The notes beneath the pieces are model-generated. The model worked only from the letters and a program-made list of their open reading frames with translations. It did no database searches and was not told where the DNA came from. Below are positions 1 to 5,686 of a stretch of DNA of 8,563 bases, piece after piece. The stretch comes from Gemmatimonadales bacterium UBA7835. GTDB lineage: Bacteria > Gemmatimonadota > Gemmatimonadetes > Longimicrobiales > Gaopeijiaceae. A program made the position numbers and the translations under genes. How positions within the stretch are numbered: position 1 is the stretch's first letter; every line of letters starts with the position of its first letter. The stretch lies in NCBI GenBank assembly GCA_002500925.1, contig DLTN01000056.1:1-8563 (forward strand), written 5' to 3'.

Positions 1-125
1 CGCGCAACGAGCTGACCAACCCACGAGAAGCTCAAATCATGCCAGAGCTCGTCATCACCTGACCACTCACCTTCAACGACGACGGAGCCTGTCCGCCCAA
101 GCTGTACTAAGTCAACTGTGAGCAT
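1..125 (-). CDS. DUF177/YceD-like protein, N-terminal fragment (runs off the left edge)
   Basis: An ATG at 125-123 opens a frame that stays open for 41 full codons to the window edge, so only the N-terminus is visible. It begins MLTVDLVQLGRTGSVVVEGE and continues with an acidic DDELW segment (residues 24-28) and a hydrophobic, beta-like stretch. An opening of the form hydrophobic-V-D-L-x-x-L-x-R-x-G-S followed by xxVEG is what I recall for DUF177 (YceD) proteins. In many bacteria these lie just upstream of rpmF (ribosomal protein L32) and fatty-acid genes, and YceD has been linked to 23S rRNA maturation. It lies 75 bases downstream of ndk on the same strand. No good Shine-Dalgarno precedes the ATG. 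A TTG seven codons upstream (146-144) is in frame, with a stop three codons before it, so it is the only alternative start seen. The fragment is short, so the family call is tentative; that it is coding is more secure. Confidence 0.55.
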   Translation of the reverse strand, partial: MLTVDLVQLGRTGSVVVEGEWSGDDELWHDLSFSWVGQLVA

Positions 126-157
126 ACTGGTAAAAGCTATGAACAACCTTTAGAAAG

Positions 158-180
158 TCTACCTGTGCCTCATCGGTAGA
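158..180 (-). other. Weak inverted repeat between ndk and the DUF177-like gene
   Basis: TCTACC at 158-163 is the exact reverse complement of GGTAGA at 175-180, giving a 6-bp stem with an 11-base loop about 20 bases past the ndk stop. No clear run of U follows on the minus-strand transcript (CTTTCTAAAG comes next), so it is a poor intrinsic terminator. It may be chance, or a minor structure in an intercistronic region. Confidence 0.2.
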
Positions 181-200
181 TCGTGTAAGTCGAACCGAAG

Positions 201-620
201 TCAGAGGTGGAGTCGCTCGTAGCTGGAGAAAAAGAAATTGATCTCTATTCCAGCGTTCGCGTCAGAATCCGATGCATGGATGGCGTTACGACCTTTCGAC
301 TCGGCATAGAGCTTTCGGATCGTCCCTTCATCTGCTTCGTCAGGATCAGTTGCACCGATTGTATCCCGAAGCCTCCTCACCGCATCATCAGCTTCGAGCA
401 CAGTCGGAATTACAGGGCCCGACGTCATAAACTCCACAAGATCGTCGAAAAAAGGCCTACCTTCATGCACCTCATAGAAGGCTCTCGCTTGCGTCCTGTT
501 AAGTCGGGCCATTCGCATGGCGCACACTTTAAAGCCTTCTGCCTCCAGATGAGAAATGATCTTACCAGAATAACCGGCAGCAACAGCATCTGGTTTGATG
601 ATCGCGAGTGTGAGACTCAT
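201..620 (-). CDS. ndk: Nucleoside diphosphate kinase
   Basis: This cytoplasmic enzyme moves the gamma phosphate from ATP to other (d)NDPs through a phosphohistidine intermediate. The 139-residue length is normal for bacterial Ndk. Visible signatures are the N-terminal strand ending in IIKPDAV (residues 7-13, with the nucleotide-binding Lys9), the helix-loop segment VEFMTSGPV (62-70), GATDPDEADEGTIR (89-102), and the active-site segment RNAIHASDS (111-119) with catalytic His115. Most homologues have HGSDS here; the Gly-to-Ala change is a mild variant. The C-terminus NFFFSSYE is also typical. The start is ATG at 620-618, and MSLTLAIIKPDAV matches the expected N-terminus. A modest GAGAAG sits 7 bases upstream. 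It follows sucD by 64 bases on the same strand, a sensible neighbour because it can convert the nucleotide product of succinyl-CoA synthetase. Its ATG overlaps the TGA of a 22-codon frame (TGATG), which could couple translation. Confidence 0.97.
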   Translation of the reverse strand: MSLTLAIIKPDAVAAGYSGKIISHLEAEGFKVCAMRMARLNRTQARAFYEVHEGRPFFDDLVEFMTSGPVIPTVLEADDAVRRLRDTIGATDPDEADEGTIRKLYAESKGRNAIHASDSDANAGIEINFFFSSYERLHL

Positions 621-688
621 CAGTTGTCTTCTCGTTCTTGGGAATTATCACGCTCACCGCTCAAGGGCCCGAGCCCCATCCTGTTCAT
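620..688 (-). CDS. Possible 22-codon ORF bridging sucD and ndk
   Basis: An ATG at 688-686 overlaps the sucD stop as ATGA. Its frame reads 22 codons (begins MNRMGLGPLSGE, with a charged tail) to a TGA at 622-620, whose last base is the first base of the ndk ATG (TGATG). AGGA at 701-698, inside the sucD coding sequence, lies 9 bases before this ATG and could act as a Shine-Dalgarno. The frame fills the sucD-ndk gap exactly, so a ribosome finishing sucD could re-initiate, cross the gap and be delivered to ndk. I recognise no homologue and the peptide has no obvious domain. It could equally be chance in a 64-base spacer, and nothing here shows that it is translated. Confidence 0.25.
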   Translation of the reverse strand: MNRMGLGPLSGERDNSQEREDN

Positions 689-1569
689 TTAAGCGCGTCC
701 TGGATCAGACTCACGATATCTGCAGGGCGTTCTGCCACTGCTATTCCGTTGTCCTGAAACGCTTTCATCTTTTCCTCGGCCGTACCTGCAGACCCACTTA
801 TGATCGCACCTGCGTGTCCCATTTGCCTTCCCGGCGGTGCAGTCTGACCGGCTATAAAGCCAACCACTGGCTTTGACATCCGTTCCTTAACAAAAACAGC
901 GGCCTCTTGCTCATCTGTCCCACCTATCTCCCCAATCATAACCACAGCTTCCGTACCCGGATCGAGTTCGAAGGCCTCTAGGCAGTCAATAAAATTGGTC
1001 CCTATCAGAGGGTCTCCCCCAATACCTACACAAGTCGTCTGACCCAATCCGACACTCGTGAGCTGAAACACCGCCTCGTAGGTGAGCGTGCCGGAACGGG
1101 ACACTACCCCTATGGGTCCTTCTGCAACTATCTGCGCCGGTAGAATTCCAACCTTGGCCTTTCCAGGTGAGATAAGGCCCGGGCAGTTCGGGCCGAGAAT
1201 CCGGACACCCTTATCTCGGGCGAACGCGTGTGCCCTAGCCATATCGAGAACCGGAACCCCTTCGGTGATCGCTACGACAAGAGAGACTCCTGAATCAGTA
1301 GCCTCCAGTATCGCATCAGCAGCAAAAGCCGGGGGCACATAAACGACGGATGTGTTTGCACCCGTCTTACTCACGGCTTCATCCATCGCGTTAAAGATCG
1401 GGACCTTCTCGCCGCCGGGACCTGCGAAATCCTGACCGCCCTTACCCGGTGTGACACCCGCCACCACTCGAGTGCCGTACTCCATCATCTGGCTAGTATG
1501 GAAAGATCCATCGCGGCCAGTGATACCCTGCACAACGAGCCTAGTGTCGTCGTCAATAAAAATAGACAT
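685..1569 (-). CDS. sucD: Succinyl-CoA synthetase (ADP/GDP-forming) alpha subunit
   Basis: This is the CoA-binding and phosphohistidine subunit of the TCA-cycle ligase that converts succinyl-CoA, phosphate and NDP to succinate, CoA and NTP. The 294 residues match the family (E. coli about 289). The N-terminal Rossmann domain carries GITGRDGSFH (15-24) for CoA binding. Further signatures are GPNCPGLI (126-133), SRSGTLTYE (157-165), GIGGDP (183-187 region) and EIGGTDE (214-220). The active-site loop GRQMGHAGAII (247-257) has His252, equivalent to the phosphorylated histidine of E. coli SucD. The start MSIFIDDDTRLVVQG aligns with the usual N-terminus. AAGGGG at 1584-1579 lies 9 bases upstream, inside the end of sucC, and the sucC-sucD gap is only 6 bases, so the two are almost certainly co-transcribed and translationally coupled. 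No key residue is missing. Confidence 0.97.
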   Translation of the reverse strand: MSIFIDDDTRLVVQGITGRDGSFHTSQMMEYGTRVVAGVTPGKGGQDFAGPGGEKVPIFNAMDEAVSKTGANTSVVYVPPAFAADAILEATDSGVSLVVAITEGVPVLDMARAHAFARDKGVRILGPNCPGLISPGKAKVGILPAQIVAEGPIGVVSRSGTLTYEAVFQLTSVGLGQTTCVGIGGDPLIGTNFIDCLEAFELDPGTEAVVMIGEIGGTDEQEAAVFVKERMSKPVVGFIAGQTAPPGRQMGHAGAIISGSAGTAEEKMKAFQDNGIAVAERPADIVSLIQDALK

Positions 1570-1575
1570 ATCGAT

Positions 1576-2709
1576 TTACCCCTTCGCGAGATCTACAGCC
1601 TTCTCTACTACGTCGTCCATCGACGTGTAGGCTGAGAAGCCTGCTTCTTGGAGGATCTTGAGGCCGAGTTCCTCGTTGGTACCCGTAAGACGAATTACAA
1701 TCGGCTGCTGCATATCGATGCGCTTTGTGGCCTCCACGATCCCATTCGCCACATCATCGCATCGGGTTATGCCTCCAAAAATGTTAAAGAGTATTACCCT
1801 CACATTCGGATCGGACGTGATTATTTCGAGCGCCGAGACAACCTTATCTGGATTCGAGGACCCTCCGATGTCGAGGAAATTCGCTGGCTCTCCTCCGTAG
1901 TATTTTACGAGATCCATGGTCGCCATCGCTAAGCCGGCTCCGTTCACACAGCAGCCGACGTTGCCGTCCAGTTTTACATACGACAGTCCCGCTTCCCTCG
2001 CTTTCCTCTCCGACGCTGGCTCAGCCGATAAGTCGCGCATGTCGGCCACATCCGGTCTTCGAAACAGTTCGTTCCCGTCTATACTCATCTTCGCATCGAT
2101 GGCCTTGATGTGACCGTCGGGTGTCGTGATCAAGGGATTGATCTCTGTCATTGAGGCACCGGACTCAACAAAGCTCTCATAAAGCTGGCTGATTGCGCTG
2201 CTGGCCTGCCTGATAAGAGACGGGTCCTCATAAAGGAAATTAGCTAGCCACAGGGCTTGGTGAGGTAGTAGTCCGTAGCGGGGGTCTACAGAAAGCTTCC
2301 TGATGCGATCGGGGGTGGACGCCGCGACCTCCTCAATGTCCATACCACCATCAGGAGAAACCATGAAAGTGGCCGCCTGACTTTCTCGATCAATTAGAAC
2401 GCCAACGTATGCTTCTGTCTCAATTTCCTCAGCTGGTGTAACCAAGACCTTTTCAACCGTGAGGCCCTTGATATCCATCCCGAGAATGTTTGAAGCGTGC
2501 AGCCGAGCCTCCGAGGCGTCCTTACAAAACTTTACGCCACCCGCTTTTCCCCGACCGCCTGAGTGGACCTGTGCTTTTACCATGACGGCACAACCGTATG
2601 ACAGAGCAATTTCCTCAGCTTCATCAGCCGTAGTAGCTATCTTCCCTGGCGGCACAGGAATACCTGACAGGGCGAAGCGTTCTTTGGCTTGATATTCGTG
2701 AATATCCAT
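1576..2709 (-). CDS. sucC: Succinyl-CoA synthetase (ADP/GDP-forming) beta subunit
   Basis: This is the nucleotide- and succinate-binding partner of SucD in the TCA cycle. At 377 residues it is close to the usual 385-400. The N-terminal ATP-grasp domain starts MDIHEYQAKE, the family hallmark, and has the nucleotide-binding segment KAQVHSGGRGKAGG (45-58), ETEAYVGVLIDR (97-108) and the metal-binding region TEINPL (188-193) with Asp206 in AIDAK. The C-terminal flavodoxin-like domain has VNGAGLAM (255-262), LDIGGSSNPDKV (279-290) and NIFGGITRCD (309-318), the loop that meets the SucD active site. ATP versus GTP preference cannot be read reliably. The ATG at 2709-2707 is supported by the N-terminal match and by an in-frame stop 13 codons upstream. 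No clear Shine-Dalgarno precedes it; the nearest bases are GCATAAAAGCG. It lies 104 bases after UPF0182 and 6 bases before sucD. Confidence 0.97.
   Translation of the reverse strand: MDIHEYQAKERFALSGIPVPPGKIATTADEAEEIALSYGCAVMVKAQVHSGGRGKAGGVKFCKDASEARLHASNILGMDIKGLTVEKVLVTPAEEIETEAYVGVLIDRESQAATFMVSPDGGMDIEEVAASTPDRIRKLSVDPRYGLLPHQALWLANFLYEDPSLIRQASSAISQLYESFVESGASMTEINPLITTPDGHIKAIDAKMSIDGNELFRRPDVADMRDLSAEPASERKAREAGLSYVKLDGNVGCCVNGAGLAMATMDLVKYYGGEPANFLDIGGSSNPDKVVSALEIITSDPNVRVILFNIFGGITRCDDVANGIVEATKRIDMQQPIVIRLTGTNEELGLKILQEAGFSAYTSMDDVVEKAVDLAKG
1579..1584 (-). promoter_or_regulatory. Ribosome binding site of sucD
   Basis: AAGGGG on the minus strand overlaps the last codons of sucC and ends 9 bases before the sucD ATG, with the sucC TAA in between. 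The arrangement favours stop-and-restart translation, which would keep the two subunits at equal amounts. Confidence 0.6.
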
Positions 2710-2734
2710 GCGCTTTTATGCAAAGAGTTGGGAT

Positions 2735-2750
2735 CTCACCAGCTCACCAG
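2735..2750 (-). repeat. Perfect tandem 8-bp repeat upstream of sucC
   Basis: On the minus strand CTGGTGAG occurs twice back to back (2750-2743 and 2742-2735), ending 25 bases before the sucC ATG. Two direct half-sites 8 bp apart do not match a regulator I can name. Each copy holds a GGTGAG that resembles a weak ribosome-binding core but is too far from the ATG to serve it. The repeat could be a binding site, a replication-slippage product or chance. Confidence 0.35.
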
Positions 2751-2813
2751 TCAAAACGTGTGGCCGGTACAGCACGAAAAACTACCAGCGGCCCCATAGA
2801 GGATCAACGACGC

Positions 2814-5606
2814 CTAGCGCTCTTCGGATTCTAGTCTCTCTAGAAGAACCCGAAGCTCAGCCAAGGCGATGCCAAAACCCGCCCAATCTCCTGCTCGAGC
2901 ACGCTCTTCTGCCTGGACCAACACCGCCAAGGCGGCCGTCGGCCAAGGTTGTACACCTGCCGGCGGCTGAACGTCCTTCGCGATGCTACCTTCGGGATCT
3001 GGGCCGAGCATCGCTCCCGCCATCACTGCAATCGCTTCGACAAGAGATTCGGCCATCACCACTCGAATCCCGTCACTCACAACAAAACGTGTCAGATCAG
3101 GGATCGCGTCTTCCTCCGCTGCCAAGAATACCGGCTCCATGTAGAGGAGGCGATTCCCTACCGGGACAAGATGCAGGTGACCAGTCCACACTCGACTTCC
3201 GCCCGTTCTCCATAGCGAGAACTGTTGCGAAATAACCGGGTCCTTTTCAAGCCGAGCCTCTATCAACCGCGGACCAAGAACCTCGTCATCTACTGGGACA
3301 TCCATGAGAATCATTTCAGGAGTCCCTTTCGTATCTGTCCGAGCCACAAGCATAGCTGTGAGATTCTCCCGTCCAGCGGGAACAAAAACGTTCGTCAACT
3401 GGAACTGTGCCACTTCCTCGTCGGGCAAGGTATAGATCCCGTACTCTGGAACGTAGGGGACCGGATTCGGGCTATTGGAGAGCTCCTGGGCCTGTACCCA
3501 CACATCTTGTTGACCGTGAAATTCCTCAGCTGTTTCTTGGTGATACTGCAGTAACACATCGCTCTGCAGATCCAAAAGCGAACGGGGATAACGGAGATGC
3601 TCCCTCAAGTCTTGGGGCATTTCTTCTATACCAAGGAAGATCTCCGGATAGGCTTGTGCGAATGCATCCGCCATCGGATCCTCGACCGGCACCCGATAAA
3701 ACAATATTTCACCGGTAACAGCATCGACGGTCACCTTCACGCTATTTCGCACATACCGCATGAACTGTCTACTTGAGCCAAGGTCATACACTGCGGAAAG
3801 AGGAAACGCCAAGCTGCTGGTAAACCCCTCTAGGATCCAGAACACACGGCCGTTTGCCACTACTGGGTATGGGGCCTCTGGGAAACGAAGAAATGGAGCC
3901 ACGGCGCGGACACGATCGCTTACACGTCGCTTATGCACGAGGCGACTCTCCTCCGTGAGCTCGGACGAGAACAAAAGGTTTGCCGAACGAAAGTGCCATG
4001 CTAGCACCAGCGTTCGAAATGTCGATGATACCTGGATTCCCTCTGGAAAATCGGTCCCCGCAACTCCAACCGACCCATTCGGGGACTGGAACTGATCGAC
4101 ATCCGGGGTCACTATGACATATTCGCGCGAACGATCCGCACGTGTCCCGAAGAACACATCAGGCCTCTCGAGTTCAAGGGGCACGGCACCCACAGAGCTG
4201 TTGAGCGTCTCCGGTGGAAGACCACGCATGAGCATCTCAGGTCGACCTTCCGCGGTCCGACTATTCGCGGCACTCGCTACAGCACCGACCCCGGCCACGT
4301 AACGCTCTCGCAGGTGGAGGTTTTGCCAGTTTTGATCTGGGATACCTGTTGGGTCGACCTGTCGCACAGCGATAGTCACAGGAACCAATCCATCGTCAGT
4401 ATCGTATCTGTCGACAGATATCCGATCGAAATCGTAGTACTGGAAGCGAGCCTCAACTTCCCGGTACGTGGTCAAAAGAGGTGCCGCAGCCCCAGACCCC
4501 CATATAGGGAGGCCTGAAAACTGTTCTGCCGCCTCTCCCCAGTCTATTGGCGCTGACGCGTCAAAATCGAATGGGCGCCTCTCTAGTGACTTTTCGTCTA
4601 TCCCGTAGGCTAGGCGCGTGAACTCTAGGTTTTGGCGAATAAATGGGGTCTCTCTCTCAAGCTCATTGGGCTCAACTCGAAAGCTCTGAACCAGCGATGG
4701 GTAGAGGTTAGTGATGAGAGCCCCACCGAGGATCACCGCTCCGAACGCCCCGCCGACCACAGCCGGACGGTTATGCCAAGAACCCCAGAGAATTGCCGCT
4801 GCCGCTCCAATTGCGACGATGCTCATTGTCTGCAATGCCGGAAGTCTCGCTTCAGCATCGGCGAATCCGAAGATCCCCTGGACAGCTGAATTACCGTTTA
4901 TCAAAAGCCCGAAACCACTCAGGTACCAGCGAGTAGCGAGGAGCAGCAAGACAGCTGACAGAATCACACCCAGATGCCTCCGCGCGGCCTCCGATAGTCG
5001 AAAGCGACCAGATTGCAGAGTCACCCCACCGGCCGCCGCATAAACCGCAGCTGTCAGTGCAAGGACTAGGAAGGTGACAACCAGCGTGTAAACCACCGCA
5101 GCGTCCAGCACCGGTAACCAGAAGACGTAAAAAGCTAAGTCCTTCGAAAAAATTGGATCTACTCGACCCCATTCCGCCGCAGAAACTGCATGTAGAACGT
5201 CTCTACCAAGCCCACCGGGGAGAGAGGCACCAAACCACAGTCCAAAGAGTCCCGCTATCATAAGCGCCCCCCACGTGACGTAGTGCTTCGGGAGTTGCTC
5301 AGAGATCTCGAGGTTTCCAAAACGGCGACGAATTTGAAAACCACCGAGGGAGGCCGAAGCCCCCTTAAGGTTGCAGTAAGCAAGGAGGGCGACCGCTACT
5401 CCTCCGAGGATCCGGATTCCGGTTTCCCAAAAAAACCTTCGCCAGTAGACCCCTAGGTAACCCGCCTGCTGCTGCCAAAGCACTTCGACATAAAGCGACG
5501 TCAGTGCTCGACCCATGATCGCTATCAAACTGACGATCATTATCCCTGTGAGCACCACCCGTCCCCCACGCAGTGCCACCGCGAGGTCCTGTCTCGGTGA
5601 CCTCAT
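2814..5606 (-). CDS. UPF0182 family large integral membrane protein
   Basis: A 930-residue protein of the UPF0182 family (COG1615), whose function is unknown to me. The N-terminal third is membrane-embedded, with hydrophobic segments near 17-36, 64-80, 111-129, 159-193, 211-236, 260-276 and 282-303. This fits the seven helices expected of the family. A positively charged start (MRSPRQ, RGGR) suggests a cytoplasmic N-terminus. The segment YVEVLWQQQAGYLGVYWRRF (39-58) matches the family's conserved region between the first helices. The rest, from about 305, appears to be a large extracytoplasmic domain with family motifs: ETPFIRQNLEFTRLAYGID (319-337), SRLVHKRRVSDRVRAVAPFL (554-573), PYPVVANGRVFWILEGFTSS (579-598), NSVKVTVDAVTGE (621-633), LRYPRSLLDLQ (671-681), and IEARLEKDPVISQQ with GSRVWTGHL (782-811). 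The C-terminus ends in a helical RAGDWAGFGIALAELRVLLE segment (904-923). The length is normal and the frame intact. The ATG at 5606 has no Shine-Dalgarno of its own and an in-frame stop six codons upstream; translation may be coupled to an 8-codon leader. Confidence 0.93.
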   Translation of the reverse strand: MRSPRQDLAVALRGGRVVLTGIMIVSLIAIMGRALTSLYVEVLWQQQAGYLGVYWRRFFWETGIRILGGVAVALLAYCNLKGASASLGGFQIRRRFGNLEISEQLPKHYVTWGALMIAGLFGLWFGASLPGGLGRDVLHAVSAAEWGRVDPIFSKDLAFYVFWLPVLDAAVVYTLVVTFLVLALTAAVYAAAGGVTLQSGRFRLSEAARRHLGVILSAVLLLLATRWYLSGFGLLINGNSAVQGIFGFADAEARLPALQTMSIVAIGAAAAILWGSWHNRPAVVGGAFGAVILGGALITNLYPSLVQSFRVEPNELERETPFIRQNLEFTRLAYGIDEKSLERRPFDFDASAPIDWGEAAEQFSGLPIWGSGAAAPLLTTYREVEARFQYYDFDRISVDRYDTDDGLVPVTIAVRQVDPTGIPDQNWQNLHLRERYVAGVGAVASAANSRTAEGRPEMLMRGLPPETLNSSVGAVPLELERPDVFFGTRADRSREYVIVTPDVDQFQSPNGSVGVAGTDFPEGIQVSSTFRTLVLAWHFRSANLLFSSELTEESRLVHKRRVSDRVRAVAPFLRFPEAPYPVVANGRVFWILEGFTSSLAFPLSAVYDLGSSRQFMRYVRNSVKVTVDAVTGEILFYRVPVEDPMADAFAQAYPEIFLGIEEMPQDLREHLRYPRSLLDLQSDVLLQYHQETAEEFHGQQDVWVQAQELSNSPNPVPYVPEYGIYTLPDEEVAQFQLTNVFVPAGRENLTAMLVARTDTKGTPEMILMDVPVDDEVLGPRLIEARLEKDPVISQQFSLWRTGGSRVWTGHLHLVPVGNRLLYMEPVFLAAEEDAIPDLTRFVVSDGIRVVMAESLVEAIAVMAGAMLGPDPEGSIAKDVQPPAGVQPWPTAALAVLVQAEERARAGDWAGFGIALAELRVLLERLESEER

Positions 5607-5629
5607 AGCTTGGAGACCAGTTCAATCAT
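5603..5629 (-). CDS. Possible 8-codon leader ORF coupled to the UPF0182 start
   Basis: ATG at 5629-5627 begins an eight-codon frame, MIELVSKL, ending in TGA at 5605-5603. Its stop and the UPF0182 start overlap as ATGA (5606-5603). A strong Shine-Dalgarno, GAAGGA at 5642-5637, sits 7 bases before the leader ATG, whereas the UPF0182 ATG has only CTCCAAGCT before it. The simplest reading is that ribosomes load at the leader, stop after eight codons and restart on the overlapping ATG. Whether the peptide itself does anything is unknown; the codons show no run of one amino acid that would suggest attenuation. Confidence 0.4.
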   Translation of the reverse strand: MIELVSKL

Positions 5630-5636
5630 CGAATTA

Positions 5637-5642
5637 TCCTTC
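5637..5642 (-). promoter_or_regulatory. Strong Shine-Dalgarno for the leader ORF before UPF0182
   Basis: GAAGGA on the minus strand is followed by TAATTCG and then ATG. The 7-base spacing is near ideal for the 8-codon leader at 5629. The distance to the UPF0182 ATG (5606) is 30 bases, too far for direct initiation, so this site decides how the pair is read. Confidence 0.5.
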
Positions 5643-5686
5643 GGGCTCTTGTCTTTGGTTGTCGTGAGTTCCACTGCTGTCCTTAG

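Noticed and set aside
207..692. 161-codon plus-strand open frame antisense to ndk
   Set aside because: It is a shadow of ndk, has no recognisable domain and no Shine-Dalgarno, and the minus-strand Ndk is unmistakable.
2746..2756. TTGACT upstream of sucC as a -35 box
   Set aside because: No acceptable -10 hexamer lies 16-18 bases downstream; CATAAA is about 28 bases away.
2762..2793. Inverted repeat GGCCGGTA / TACCAGCGGCC after the UPF0182 stop, as a possible terminator
   Set aside because: The stem is interrupted by a 3-base bulge, and the T run lies in the loop and not after the stem, so it does not fit an intrinsic terminator.
2743..2796. 17-codon minus-strand ORF in the UPF0182-sucC gap (starts MGPLVVF)
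   Set aside because: No Shine-Dalgarno, and its stop lies over 30 bases from the sucC ATG, so it lacks the overlap that makes the other two small ORFs notable.
2708..3235. 175-codon plus-strand open frame overlapping the UPF0182 C-terminus
   Set aside because: Low-complexity Pro/Arg/Ser-rich translation typical of antisense frames; the minus strand encodes conserved UPF0182 motifs there.
5365..5625. 86-codon minus-strand frame starting with TTG at 5625
   Set aside because: It is an out-of-frame reading of the UPF0182 N-terminal region with no family resemblance; the overlapping ATG frame at 5606 gives the correct protein.
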